Assembly: GCA_033064195.1 (NCBI GenBank)
Contig: JARBJD010000133.1
Coordinates: forward strand, 124,001-188,000
Direction of reading: 5' to 3'
Source: Blattamonas nauphoetae
Lineage: Eukaryota > Preaxostyla > Oxymonadida
DNA: 64,000 bases
Made by a program: the position numbers and the translations under genes. The notes under the pieces were generated by a model. That model did no database searches. It was not told where the DNA came from and saw nothing but the letters and a program-made list of their open reading frames with translations. Positions 24,855-38,157 of the stretch are shown in pieces. How positions within the stretch are numbered: the first letter of the stretch is position 1; the number at the start of each line of letters is the position of its first letter.

Positions 24855-27800
24855 TCAGAAACCATCCCCATAAACAACCTGATACGAAGTCTGCTCGCGA
24901 GGAGAGGCGTCGTCGGGAGGGGGAGGGGGAGGGAGGAACGAAGGGTCAGGAAGAGAGGGGTCGTTGAAAGGGTCGTTGGAGGGGTCGGCGGGAGGGGCTG
25001 AGGGGGGATTGTTGTGAAGGACGGCATTTGTGTCGTACACCCCAACCAGCTCCGCCACTGTCCCTCCAATCGGCCGCTCCGCACGAACAGGTGCTTCACC
25101 CGCGAGAGGCGTGGCCTGCAGACGCACATCCCAAAGCGGCCCGTCTGTCGTGCTGCCTGTCGTGTCGGCAGTCGCGTCGGCTGTCGTGTCGGCTGTCGTG
25201 CTGTCTGTCGTGTCGGCTGTGGGTGGAGGAGGCGGCGGGAGGGCGTCGGCATCGTCGTCCTCGTCGTCGGAGGGAATCGGCGGTGGCTCATCCAAATCGT
25301 CTTCGTTCTGCTCGTCGCGTCGGGTCAACTGTTGTGAGTTGTATTGTTCCACTCCTGAAGCTTCCAATGATTGTTGGCGATCGGTGTGTTCAGCATGCGA
25401 GTATCCATTCTGCTCGTTCTCCATCTCCTCCCACTCTGTCTGTTCTCGTTCCACTTCCGAACGGGTCGGATCAGCTGGCGGTGGGCTGGCTGGGGGAGAT
25501 GGAGAGAGCGCGATTGGGGGTGTGGACGGGAGTGTGTCGAGCGGCGTCGGTGCCTCGTCCCTCTTTCCATCGCTCTCGCTCCTCTTCTTCCCTTTCTTCT
25601 TCTTCTTCCCCTTCCGACTCTCCGTCCACCAACTCCTTTCCATCCCCACCAGCTCCCACTCGCGCAACTTCACCATCTCAACCTCAATCCCTTCCTTCAC
25701 ACTCCCATCGTAGCTCTCCACATCCCCCATCTCTCCCGTCTTCTTCTCGTCCTTCTTCCCCTTCTTCCGCTTCTCCTTCCCTCTTTCCAAGAACGAATAC
25801 GAGTTCCGGAACTCTTTCGATTTCTCTGCTCCAAACACAATCGCCGCATTCAGATTCACAAACTGACCAACTTGATCCACCTCGGGCCAGTCCTCGTTGC
25901 CAGAGTACAGCAGGCTGTTCTCCGTCTGCTGCCTCTCCAACTCCTCGAACATCCCCGCGTTGATCAGAATCAACTTCGCCCGTTCAGCAACTGCCTGTTC
26001 TTCGGTCAGATCCTTCTCTGTCGGCGCCAGCAGCGATTGCACGTATTCCTCCCGAGTCTGGTCCTGCTTGAATTGAGGCGGCGGCTCGTCTCCCTTCTGC
26101 TTCCGCCTCCACTCCGCATATTTGAACAGATGGTTCGACCCTGTGTTCGTCGACGCTGCTTTCAGTGTCACTGGCGCAGTTGGTCCTGTCTGCCGTTGGA
26201 TCACACCCCCTTCCAACTTCTTCTGGCGGAAGTATTTCGACCGTTCCTGTTGAGGTGTCAGTCTGTCCGCTGTGATTGGCAGCTCCCCTCGCTCGATTCG
26301 GAACCGAGTGATGGCTGTCTCGTCCAGACCAGCTCGCCACGCGTAGAACAGACTCGGCGACGATCGCAGCTGCTCGGCCAGAGAGATCGGAAGAGATGGT
26401 TGGGCAGCTGGCGGCATCGTCGGATCATTCACCAATTCGGGCTCGAAATGAAGATGAGAAAATGCTCGCTCCATCGCGTTTCTGTTGCACTTCTGCACAT
26501 ACGCCAGCAGTTTCATCGACGCCAGTGTGATCACAGACGATGACGGCGAACTGTAGAGTTGAGTCAGATGTTGGAGCGTTCGTTCTGTCGTTCGAGAGAG
26601 CGGGTAGGGACAGCCAGCGATGACAGGGACAGGATGGAGGTCGGGGAGAGGGAGATAGGCTGGGCAGTACAGAGCGAGAAAGAGCAGACAGGGCACGATC
26701 GTCTTCTGCTCCAACACAGCCACGTACAGTTGAGACGACGACGAGCTGAGTGGAGTGTCTGCGCTTTCGACATCTCCACTGCTTCTGTCCGCTCCCTGCT
26801 TCGTTTTGGACGAATGGAATGTTTCTGTGAAGAGCGATGTCAATGCCGACAAACAATAATGAAGAAGAGTCATGAGGAACGGATTCTGCGTCGATTCCAC
26901 TTTCTCCGTCGACATCTGGCGATGCGGGCAGACCTCCATTGCAAGTGCCATCGAAAAGCTCAGAGGAAGTGCCCCCATTTTCGAAGACGGTTGGAACGTC
27001 AGTCGTCGAGCGCTGTCGGCGAATCGAGATGTTACAGCGGGGAGAATCAGACCCATCGCTTGCACGACCACCTGCGCGAACAATCCCAGCACCATTTGTT
27101 TCTCCGAAACAGGTGAGTCTTTCGAGTCCGTTCGCATCGTCTGCGACTGTCGGAGGGTGCTTGTTTCGGTTGATGGGGTGGCTGAGCGAAGAGTGCTGAA
27201 GCGAGAACGAGACAGCGCTGACGACACTTCTCCCGTCTTCTCTGTCCGCTCAATGTTCATCTCTTCGAATTGTGGAACGAAGGGTCGAGATGGCTTCAAC
27301 GACGGCTCGCCCGCACTTTCGAATCTGTCCACATACTTCCCCACTTTCAGCGCTGACTTCTGCTTCGACGACACAAACATGAACGACAGCAAGAAGATCG
27401 AGAATGCCGACGACAGACAGCTCGCAAGCGCTCCTGTGTGTTTCTGGGTGAAGGTCAGCTGGTCGCTGATTTCAGACTTCAGATGGTTGATGTACATTGC
27501 GATCTGCGGAAGCAGGATCACACTCACAACTCGGTGCACAGCCAACACTCCATCCCCACCCACGAAATCGTCGATGATGCTTGCGAGGTCATACGCCGGT
27601 GACGATGCGGTGTATGTGCGTGGACAGGTGGAGAGAAGGGACTGCATGAGGATGACAGTGGGCTTGACGAGGAGGGCGAGGGAGAGCATGTTGGCAATGT
27701 GGGTGAGGAGGGGCTGAAGAAGCTGCGGCATCTTTGCGGACGAGCTCAGCGTGAGTCGAGCTTCGTAGTGCACGAGACAGACATGCAGCACTTGGATGCA

Positions 27801-30800
27801 GAAAGGAATGGTGAAGAGAGCACAGCGTTGTGTGTCGAACGCGGCTGAGTGTGGGAGGGTGTGGTGGGAGATCAAAATAAGAGTCATTGCATTGAGAATA
27901 CTGCAAGCCAGAGGGACTTTCGACGATGGCAGATTCTGCTCCATTTCACGCACATCGTCCATCTCGTTGAACGGCCGAACCGGGTACGACAGATCCTCAT
28001 TCTGAACAATCTGCTCGAACATCGCCGAGAGTGTCACACTCAGTTTGACCAGATCTGTGCACGCCGCGATCTCTTCGAAAGCACGAGATGTGAGAACGTG
28101 GGCCATTGGGAACGCTTGGCTCTCCAGAAACAGGTAATTCAACATTGTGTTGGATTGGGCGATGTGGAGTTTGGATGAGAATGAGCGGAGAGGCGAGTCA
28201 GGGACGAGTGAGGGCCAGTGTGGATACTGGAATTCGACGCCGTCCATCACAATCTTGTCGTTCACAGCATAAATCAAGTATGGCTGGAAGAAGAGGGTGG
28301 ATGGGATCGACACAGAGAGGATCGAGTCTTCCATCAGCGATTCGAACAGGCGAGCGGTGGGGAGGAGGGAGAGATGAGTGGTCTGGCTGACGACGACATC
28401 GGACGAGATGGGTTCAGGAAAGGCGAGGAGAGACACAGGAAGATGAGGGGTGGGGAGGGTGGGATAGAAGGGAATGAAGAGGGATGGTTGGGGAGAGGGA
28501 GGGAGTCGTGCTGACATTGTGAAGAAGTGGGACAGACCAGAGAGAGCTGCTGGTTTCATCGGTTGGAACGGCGCGAATGGATTTTGGGCGAACACTTCGT
28601 TGGACGATGTAGTGAGATGGGCGAGAGCACGCGACAGGAAGTCGGAAGCTGTTCGATCCCACGTTCGGACTTCTCGTTTGAACTTCTTCTCCCCTTCTGC
28701 GATCGAATCGTTGAACAGATTGGCAAACGTGAGAGTCGTCGAAGCATGCGAGAACGAAGTGCTTGCGAGGAGAGGAGAACACGACGTGGCTGTCGACGGA
28801 ACAGTGAAGGGAGACATCAGATCAGCAGAATCAACCTCAACGCCGTACTTCGGCACATATCGAGCGAAGGGTGTTCTTCTGATGTGTGGCTGGCTCTTTC
28901 GTCTGTCGTGGATGCACACGAAGAGTTGGACGATGGGGGAGGGAGGAAGGAGTGTGAAGAGGAACGAGTCGATGGCCATCCCTGTTTGTCTTCTTTCGAT
29001 CTGCGCGTGTTTCAGAAGAGCGACGAGTGAGACGGTTTCGGTTGTGAACGAGAACGACATTGCTTCGAGAACGGTCAATCGTTTGGACGAGAACAGCAGC
29101 GAGTTCTCTTCCTTTTCCGCAGCCGATCCTTTCGACTGCGACGCGAGAATCACTTCTGTCATCCCATCCATCTCCTCGTCGTCCTCGTTCTGTTCCGCTT
29201 CTTCCTGCTTCTCATCCTTCATCCGATCAGCTTCAGCGAGAAGGAACTGATCTCCTTTCGGGTTTGTGTAATCATGATCCTCGCTCTTGTCTTGTTCGAG
29301 CAGGGTCTCTTTGGATGCTTCGAGGAAGATGGGAAGGACAGATTTCTCTTTCTGAGACAGTTCTTCTGGTCTGTCAGCGTCTGATTTGGTTCGAGCATCC
29401 CTTTCCAACAACTTTCTCTCTTCTTCTTGTTTCTTCTCCAGCCACTGCGATTTCACTGCGAGAAGAAGGAGGAACTTCATCAGAGCGGCTGTGTCTGCAG
29501 TGATTCCTTCCTTCATCGATTTAAGGAGGAAGAGAGGGAGGCCAGACTCCTCAACCATTTGGTGCAGCGAGATGTCAGTCTCTGCGAAGAGAGGCGAAGG
29601 GAGGAGAACGAGGAGAAGACGAGCGATGGCTGTTCGGAGTGTTGGTGACGATGTCTCAACACAGCGAGCGATCATGTGGATCAGATTGACAAACTCTCTT
29701 CGTCCACCCACAGCTCCTTCGAACATGTGAGAGAACGACTCTGAATGTGTGTTGAGACGTGTCTGGATGAGCTCGCAGAGAAGCACAGCGAATGAACTGA
29801 CCGATGGATCCTCGTTTTGGAGTGCGAGGATGGCTGCGGCTTGGAAGCCCGCAGGTGCTGGAAGAGAGACGAGATCAGTCTGATCTGTCTGCGGGGCTGT
29901 GACAGATGGAGCGGAGATTGAGGCGGAGAGAGGGAAGAGCGAGAAGAGCGAGAGAAGGTGTCCGCCTCGCTGTCCTGCGCGTGCCCCACCCCACTCACTG
30001 CCTCGGCCACTCTCTGTCATCAACGCCTTCTGAATGTCTTCCCACTCTGCCTTCGTCCCGTCCTCTTCTTGCTCCTCCTTCTCCTCCCACTGCGATTCTT
30101 CATCTTCCGCCACACTCGATGTGTCAGCAGCACTGTCCAACAATCCAGTTCCCTTTCCAATCGCTGCCAACGCACTCTCCAGATCGCCCTCCTCTGCTCC
30201 CTCCTTCTCAGTCTCCAACTGCACTTCCATCGGCGGGGGAGGCATCGGAGGGAGATACTCGCCTTTGTTTGGAGTCATCGACTGCATCAGAGGCGACGTT
30301 TGGGCCGAGCCAGACGCAATCTGCGGCATTTGGACAGTTCCTTCTTCGGGTTCCTCTTCGGGCGCTTCGTCCTCGCTCTCCTCGTCCACTTCGGTGATCC
30401 CGCGGAGAAGAGCGGTTTCGTCAAACGGAACATCGATTGGCTTTCCGGACAGATCCAGTTCTCGATCGAAGAATCCAACAGCGTGGACAACTTCGTTATT
30501 TTCATCGTTCTCGTCGTCATCACTCTTCCGCTGTTTGTGGCTTGTGTAAACGGAGTGTTCGTTCGCGAGAAGAACGAATCGACTGTTGCAGTCTTCAAGC
30601 ACAGAACACGCCACTCGCAGCATCTCTCTCGTCTCCGCGGTGTCCTTTTCTTCCTCCCTCTCCAACCCTGTCAACCGCTTGCACACTCCACAATGTCCAC
30701 ACTTTGTGAACGGCTCCAAGAACCCAAACCCAACCTCTTTCCCATCCTTCACAACGTCAGACGGCTTCACAAGCGATGGGTGTGTCACGCTCTTCTCCGA

Positions 30801-33800
30801 CAGATTGGATTGGGATCGTTTGAGCCAAGTTTCGGACTTTGCTGTCGACGGCGATCCATATTTGTCGTCCTTCTTCTTCCGATCTTTCTTGGTGTCGGTT
30901 TTCGGCGCTCGAGAGTGTTTGGAGTTGACGAGAACGGAAAGTGGGATGGCTCCTTCCATTCGCAGCGCGTTTTCCAGTCTGTCCCGTTCTCGAGCTCGCT
31001 CCATCTTTCGTTGGATGAACGCCATCAGCGCTGAGTGCATCATTCGAACGATCTGTTTGAACTGAGAATCGTCCACGAGACCTCGCCATTTCATTCCAAC
31101 CATCCTTCGCAGAATCTCACTCACACATCGGATTCTCTGCTCCTCGTCCATCTTCTTCAGCCAACCCACACTCCCCTTTCCAAACACTCCTGCTTCGAAG
31201 CGTTGGATCAGACTGGAATGCATTTTTTGGTTCAGATTCGTTTCTCGTTTCTGTTTGAGGTCAGAAGACATGAAATGTCGCTTTCCGATGGAGAGAGGGA
31301 ATCCAGGATTGTGGCAGAACAAGGAGAGGATGTTCCCGAGTGTGTTGAGAGTAAGTTGAGCGGTGTCGAACGAGATTGGGTGTGAGAGAGACGAGACGAG
31401 GGTGTTGGGAGCGCGTTGTGGATGGAGTTCGTTTCTTTCGTGTCGGAACCGCCCAATGATTCGCTCTGGAATTGCCAATGTCTTTTCTTCCGGGAATTGC
31501 TTCGACAAGAACGGGATGAGAGTGATGAGGGAGAGGAGAGACGTGGTGGAGGGGAGAGATTGGGGAGCGAGAGGGGAACAAGGGAGACCAGCCGCTTCCG
31601 ACTCCATCCAACACTTCAACAAGCTGAGTGTGTCTGTCAGGATCTTCACAGTCAATCGAAGCAACACTTTCCCCGTGTTGCTTTCCCCCTCCTTGCTCAT
31701 CAGCACAAACACAGAATGCACAAACGCTTCTCCACTTCGGAGCAGGGCACAGATTGGGACATCGCCAAGCGAGAGACGAGTGGTTGGGTAGAGGCGAGTC
31801 AGGCAGAGGAACAAGCGGACAGTGAGAGCGAGTCGAGACACGTGCTCGATTGTGGTTTGTCCATACACGTTCATCTCGTCGGGAGAGACAGAGAGAGACG
31901 AAACGAGAGACGAGATCTCTTTCGCAAGCTCAGCACCAAACCAGGCTGGTTCCGAAAGCGAGAACAACTTGAACGAAGCATAGCTCGCATCGTCCGAATC
32001 GCCCATCCTGTCCATCCCCAACATCGAAAGAGACAGATCCAGATACTCCTGAGCCTCGTTCTCCTTTCCTTCCGTCTTCATCCTCGGCGTGCCCATCGGA
32101 CTGCGGTCATTGCTTGCTCTCTCGTTCTGTTCCTCCCTCCGTCTCTCCTCGCCTGCCTTCAGATACAGCACAGGTTCATATTCTCCCAAAAGCACATCCA
32201 GATACAACCCATGGAAGAGGAGATGGTTCTTCGCTCCAGGCAGACGAAGCGCAAGGCCTTTCAGTTGAGCTGACGGGATGTATGTGACGAGAGGCGGAGG
32301 AACGAGGGTGGAGGAGAAGAAGGGTGGTTGGTCAGGGAAGAGGGCTGGGGGAAGCATGGAGTGAAGACGAGCGGACGAGAGAAGTGACGGTTTTGTCAAA
32401 ACCAGCATCGGTTTGGTTTGATGGATGGAGAGTGTCCCGTCCTTCACTTGCCCAAAGATCTTCTCCGTCAGCGGTTGGAGCAGACCAGCGATTCGCCCCA
32501 TCCCACTCTTCTTCTTGTTCTCCTCTTCCACTCTCTCTTCATAAAGATAGATCTCAACCAACAAGCGTCGCGTGACTTCCTTTCTGTCGTCTTCTCCCCA
32601 AACAAGTGTTGGAGAGCAGAAGTCCGAATCGAAACACGCCCAGAACGCTCCCGCATTGATCGGGAAGTAAGGAACGGTGTTTCTTGCTTGTCGTTCCTTC
32701 TCTCGCTTCTTCTCCGAAGGCACAAACACACTCGCTGTGGATGGGAATTGATCCATCCGTTCTTCTCTCAATTCATCGAAATGGACAGGACGAGAGAAGA
32801 GCGAAGCGAGTGGCTGGATCACTCGCTTCTTCCGCGAATCAACAACTGCTAACAATCTCGCGTCGTCGGCGTCGGACTCGTCAATATGCGTGACAACTGG
32901 CTCCGTTTGTTCCTTTTTCGTTTTCTTCTGTTTCGCTTTCAATTTGTCCTGGAGCGAACGAGCTGTCATTTCGGTCTCCATTCTCAGTTTTCCCAGTTTC
33001 TGCGCCACAACTGCAGGATTCACGTCCTTCTTCTTTTCGTCCTCTTTCTTCTTTCCCTTCAGTGCCATTTCCCAGTCTCGCAAATACGACACATCGGCCA
33101 GATCGCGCCCAGATCCGTCCATTTCGATCGTTTCGAAGAGAGTCTTGTCTTTGTCGTCCTCGTCCTCCTTTTCCTTCTCTTCTGCCTTTTCTTTCCATCT
33201 TGTCTCCATTTCCAGCGCTCGTTTCACTCTTCGACGCTTGATTTCCGTGCTCGCGAACGAGATCAGACGAGAGAATGCAAGTATGGAATCTTTCATCTTC
33301 ACCAGCCAGTGAATGCTCATTTCTTGTTCGCGAGTCTGTTCTTTCTTGTCTTTCGTCACCCAAACTCCCCCCAACCCCTTCCCCACACCATTTTTCTCCT
33401 CGCTTCCCTCCATCACCCAATTAGGCGACATCGCATGGTAAAAGAAATACGGCGAGCTCATTGCCCACACTGACCACTCCCCAACCACAAATGGCGACAG
33501 CAAGTAGTTTGGTTCATGCCAAGTCAGATGCGCCGATGGCGCTGCGGGAGCGTGCAGGAAAGTGTTCAAATTCAGGTCCGAAAGGTTCACAGGATGCAGC
33601 AATGGGAAAGATGGTGGGAATGCCAGCGGGTTTCGGGACACAAAGGGATGCGATGCGGAGGTGAGGAGGGGGTGAGCGATCTGGAGCGGTTGGAGCGAAA
33701 CTGGGGTTCCTGTCTTCGCTCGATCTCGAATCGCCTCGCTTTTCGATTTTTGGGGGTCGAACAGGCTCATTCGATGGGTTTGGGAGGGATGGAGGACATT

Positions 33801-34924
33801 TGGGAGGAGCGCACTCAAGATCAGCCCCGCTGGCATCACTTCACGCAGCACCGAATCAAGGCTGCCCGGAGACAACAGAAGGAAGAACACGTCTCGGTAG
33901 CAATCTCGCAGATGCAGAGCGGCCGACGAGCCGAGGCTGTTCTTCTCCGCTGTTTCGTTCGAGAAAAGAGGCGACAAATCGTTCTTTTGGCTCGAATTTG
34001 GCGGCTTGATGGGGATCGGAGGCGAGCACGCACCGTACAAGATCCAGCTTAAGCCTCCGCTGTAGAACGCCTGTTTTTGCAAATTCAGAACGGTTTGAGC
34101 CGTCGAAAAGAACAGTAAGTGGCGGATTAGCGTCAGAGCTTCAACGCGCGTCGTGTAACTGTCCATAAAGAAAGAGTTGTCCGTGATTTCTTGCACTTCA
34201 GTCCCTTCCTTGGGGCGACAGGGAAGCGGCGGTTTCGTCAGTCGAAGCAGGAAGAGGAAGTGTTTTTCGAGGATTGACGAAAGACTCACCATCAGTGAGA
34301 AATCTGTAGAGATGGTCCGAACACAAAAGGCTGAAATAAACACGCCAAGTGACAGTGGGATCAGCGCCTCCAAATCTTTGTCCTCGCTGCACATCACTGC
34401 GAACTCCATTACTTCATCAAAGCCTCCTGCTGCATGAAGCGAGTTTTTGTGCGATATTTCCAGTTCGATGTGCGTGGAGTGGGATTTGTCCACAACGAAT
34501 CCGGTTTCGATGATGTTGAAGATCACCAGCAGGCCTTGGGTAAGAACGCTTGGCATGGGATGGCACAGCACACATGAGTAATAGAATTCTTTGTTCCGTC
34601 GTCCAAACAAATCCTGAGAAAAAGATGATGAGATGAGATGATGAGAAGTCGATGAGGCGAACACACCTCACGCACCAGTTTGTTGCACAAAACACGCCGG
34701 ATTAGAGACAAGATTTCAGATACTTGATCATTCGTCGTGCATTCCTTCAGGTGATGCCACAGATCTCGGAAAATCTTGTCCGTTTTCAGTTGGATGTCCT
34801 CGTCTTCCGGAATCGTGTCCACCAGCTTCTGCACAAGCGGAAGCCAATTTCCCGTCTTTTTCTTCTTTCTGAACACGTGAAGTGCATTCACAGTATCGTA
34901 ATACTGGGGATCGTTCTTCCCCAT
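24855..34924 (-). CDS. Very large RME-8 (DNAJC13)-like endosomal protein, about 3,335 aa
   Basis: Exon 1 is 34676-34924 (83 codons). A 62-nt GT-AG intron (34614-34675) leads to one 9,759-nt exon to the TGA at 24855. Two stretches recall RME-8/DNAJC13, the J-protein that coordinates endosomal sorting: LREVMPAGLILSALLPN (about residue 340; compare LLKRILPPGLLAYLESS) and FWACFDSD..SPTLVWGEDDRKEV (about residue 755; compare the family's NLIWNFKTREEL repeat). The match is from memory, not alignment. No J domain or HPD motif was found, which is unusual for the family. A CGHCGVC cluster lies near residue 1392. Long acidic, lysine-rich and proline-rich linkers fill the middle and C-terminus. A TADTT-type coding minisatellite lies at 25143-25220. 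A 5' duplicate is at 21382-22487 and a 3' duplicate at 40430-43810. The gene itself is certain; the family name is moderate. Confidence 0.8.
25143..25220 (-). repeat. Coding minisatellite, TADTT-type repeats
   Basis: A roughly 15-bp repeat encoding Thr/Ala/Asp units near the C-terminus of the RME-8-like protein. The duplicate at about 43369-43458 has a different number and order of units, so the tract changes by slippage while keeping the frame. Confidence 0.75.
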
Positions 34925-35068
34925 CTTGAAAAGTGGCTTGATCAGTATTCACTCCCAATTATTGCGATTGAGAAAACACAACAGAAAGAAAGATAGGAAG
35001 AAATTGCAAATAAACCAAAACAAAAGACGAACCGAAGAACATGTTCCTCTCGCCACCCACAGTGACTG
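34925..35068 (-). promoter_or_regulatory. 5' region of the RME-8-like gene
   Basis: About 144 bp between the end of the EF-hand gene copy and the RME-8-like start. It is conserved with 21270-21381 in the left arm, so it probably holds the promoter. The left copy has an extra in-frame start ten codons upstream (MNLIKPLFK); here a stop codon separates that position from the Met at 34924, so the latter is chosen as start. Confidence 0.45.
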
Positions 35069-37979
35069 TCACGACCCACCATGCAACACCGCTCTCGACC
35101 CACTTGCCACCAGAATGTTCGAAACATACCCTTTCGCCCCTCCCTTCCCCGTATCCCCCGACTCTGGCCTCGCTGACCGCCTCGACTGCACTTTGCTCTT
35201 CGCTCCTCGAATCTTCATCGCCGTCGCATTGTGCCTTCCTGACCGAACCATCCGCGGAGTCGGCTGAGCTGAGAACAACGACGGAGATCCACTTTGTGTC
35301 TGTAATTGGGTTTGGAGAGCGTTGCGAGGAGAGAACGGGGTGCGAACGAATGACGATCCGTATGAAGGGCGTGCTGTGAACGAATTTCCGAAATTGGGTC
35401 GATTGTCGGTGTTTGGAGTGTGCGTCATCTTTCCCAATCCGATTGTCCCTTCCAGCTCATCCTCAGCTTGTCATCGTTTCTGTTTTTCTTCACATTCGCG
35501 AGCGAATTCGAAGAGACTTGATTGTACTGCGTTCTGAGCCTTTCCGAGACGAGTCCCCATTTGTGCTTTTTTCTTTCGCTCGAAGCCAGTCATGTTTTGA
35601 TGCGTCAGTTTCGTTTCTACGAGCGAATATTTGTGGAGCGGATCTGCATTTCATTGGGACGAGATGAGAGCAGTAATGAATAAACAAACACCAACAAAAT
35701 GAGAGATGGATAAAAAAGGAAAGAAAAGGACGGAAAATAGACAGACTGTTCGAATCCGAAGCTTGGCTCGCATTGTCCTGTTCGTCCTCATCCACGTCCT
35801 CCTTCCCCGAGTGGATAAGCTGAAAACAGAGGAAACAGAGAGAGTGCAATACCTTGGTGATGGCGTGTCCTTCTTCAGCGATCGCAATCAGCTGCTGAGT
35901 GAACATATCGTCCATCTGTTGCGACGTCTGCGCCTTCCGCTTGTCGAACTTCTTTTCACCCCGATCGATCTTGTCTTTGGCTTGATAGTATAAAAATAAT
36001 GAGAATAATGAATGAGCAATGAAATATTTGGCAAAGAACACGAACAAAAGTGACAGTTGAAAGTCGTCCAGAATTTCGGAACAAACCCCTTCGAGTTGAC
36101 TAAATTCGTGTTGGAAGCGCGGCATCGTTGGAGTTGGACTGATTACTCCCTCCAATCACAACGGCTGCCTTGTGCATCTGGCCGAAAAGATGATTATCTC
36201 TGGCGACGACGAATTGCCACGGAACTTCGGGCATTTTGTGCGGGAATTTGCGCTTTTTGATCAACTCGGGGTTTGGAATCACGGTGTGCTTCTGCTCTTC
36301 CATTATCTCATCCTCCGTCTGATTCAGGCCACACGTCACGTTCGCATCAGAGAACACGAAAGGAGGTGCTGGGAACTTCGGAGTGGATGGGAATTTGGGC
36401 GGGTCGTGGGCAGGAAAGAGGCGAGTGGAGACCGACAGTCTCGTTGGACTTCCCATCGGTGACGAGTCTTTCGGTGTGACGAGCGATTGTGGATGTGGCG
36501 TCTTCGTTGGTGATTGAGGTGCAATAATCGACAGATTGGTTCGTGATGACATCGTTGAGAGCATTGCGTCGATTTCATCTTGCCTCTGTTGCTTCAGCAG
36601 TGTCGCATTTCGCAAGTATTCGTGTGTTGGCGAGTCGCTGCTGAATGGTGGGGCTTTCGTTGGGGACGAATAAAACACCGCATTTCCTCGCCGACGAATC
36701 GTCCTCGACGAGATCGGCGAAGACGACCTCGAATGAGTGTGTTTGGTCGTGTTCAAATGATCGGTCTCGATTCTCAGCTTTCCATCAGCATTCGACTTGT
36801 TTCGAAGAGGAGAGGGGGATGTGAAACGGGATGGCGATGGGGAAGCGGAAGATCGACGCCAAGTTCCAGAGAGAGTGTCAGTCACGAGCGTTTCAACTGC
36901 GTTGCGTTTATCTGAGGAAAGAATGATGCAAAACAATGAAAAAGTTGGAAAGATGTTTCAGAGAAGAAAGAGGGAAAGAGGAAGGGGAAGATGACGCGTC
37001 CATACTTTCCAGTTTTCGCATCGACGAATCAATTTGTTGCGATGTGTGAAAGATCACAGTCTGAAGATATTCTTGATCAAGATGGTGCAGAAGTTCCTCC
37101 ATCGAAACTGGATACTCCGAGGTCAGTTCCAATTCAGGCTGACAAACGCGAAGGACGTCGAAGGAGAAGGAACGAGGAGAATGAGATGATCGATGAGAAT
37201 CAAAACCTCTTTCAACACTCAAACACGATTAGCTTCGAAATCAGGCATGTTCACGGTTAGTCCAATCAGATCGATGAATTTGTCCAACTGTAGCACAGAT
37301 GGCGGACTGAAGATCAATCAATGAAGAACACGAGCATCAGTGAGAGATAAAGAGAAAAAGACACACTCCAGTGTCGAAAGGAAATCATCCAGTCGTTTCG
37401 GGGAGACAACTCGTTTGCAGATCTGAACAAAATCGAACACACAGATTCAATTTGAAATCAAAGAACAGACTGTGAGGATCCGATGGAGGTCTTCAAAGTT
37501 AGTCTGCAGCAGAAGAGTTCCTGTTTCCGTTGCAAACATCAAAAACGTCCGAATGTACTTCGATAGCTGTGGGATTCTGTGCGAACAAGAGAGAGGTGAA
37601 TGGACAGGAAAGAGAGAAACTGAGGGAGAAAAGGAAGTGATGGGATGCCTGGTGTTCGGTTTCGACATCAGCCTCACTGATGCTTGGACAACTTCAACAG
37701 GGTTGTGGGGTGAAGGTTGTGTTCCAGATAACCTGTTGTGAACGAATTGAGGAGACGACAAAAAGTGAGTACGAACACAACGAGAACAGAATACATGAGA
37801 AATCGAGGTTTTCGGACCATCCGTTTCCATTCGGACATCAGAAATGCACTTCGAACTGACGCCGGAATTCCCGACCATTCAAAAAGACTGGCTGTTGGTG
37901 GAACAGTCAGTGATAGGACATTCATCTCACTATGCAACTCCTTGAATGTTAACGTCCCATTTCCTGATTTGTCAAACAT
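35069..37979 (-). pseudogene. EF-hand/coiled-coil gene copy with two internal deletions
   Basis: The first ten exons match 14499-17147, including the EF-hand loop and the 5' introns, and exon 6 here has a normal GT donor. The copy then jumps from the equivalent of about 17420 to about 19511, and again from about 19570 to about 20920, before rejoining the last 350 bp. More than 3 kb of coiled-coil and Ser/Pro-rich coding sequence is gone. The jumps fall near 35480 and 35425. After the first jump the frame meets a TGA, so this copy is probably dead or makes a much shorter product. Confidence 0.8.
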
Positions 37980-38157
37980 CGAACATTCTTAATGGGTCAC
38001 TTTTCGAAATCGAGAAATGAGAAGAGGCGAATTGTGACAACCAGCTCTCTCGATTGTGCTTTGTTTCACTCGTCTTTGAAAACACATCAAAACGAAGAGT
38101 TCGTTGTGGTGTGAAAGTGGGATGTTTGAAGCAAAACGAAGAGACGAGTGAAATGAT

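Larger units (their letters stand above)
22375..28166 (+). repeat. Inverted repeat B, left arm
   Basis: Matches 40430-47612 in opposite orientation. It holds the kinase-SPRY gene and the last third of the RME-8-like gene. Only about 20 bp separate it from the end of repeat A. The inner breakpoint lies at about 28166, within the RME-8-like gene, where the arms diverge after TTGGATTGGGC. Confidence 0.85.

Noticed and set aside
25028-26543. Long plus-strand frames opposite the RME-8-like gene
   Set aside because: Their Arg/Ser/Leu-rich composition mirrors the acidic and Lys-rich coding strand, and the same pattern appears opposite the duplicate at 42053-43571.
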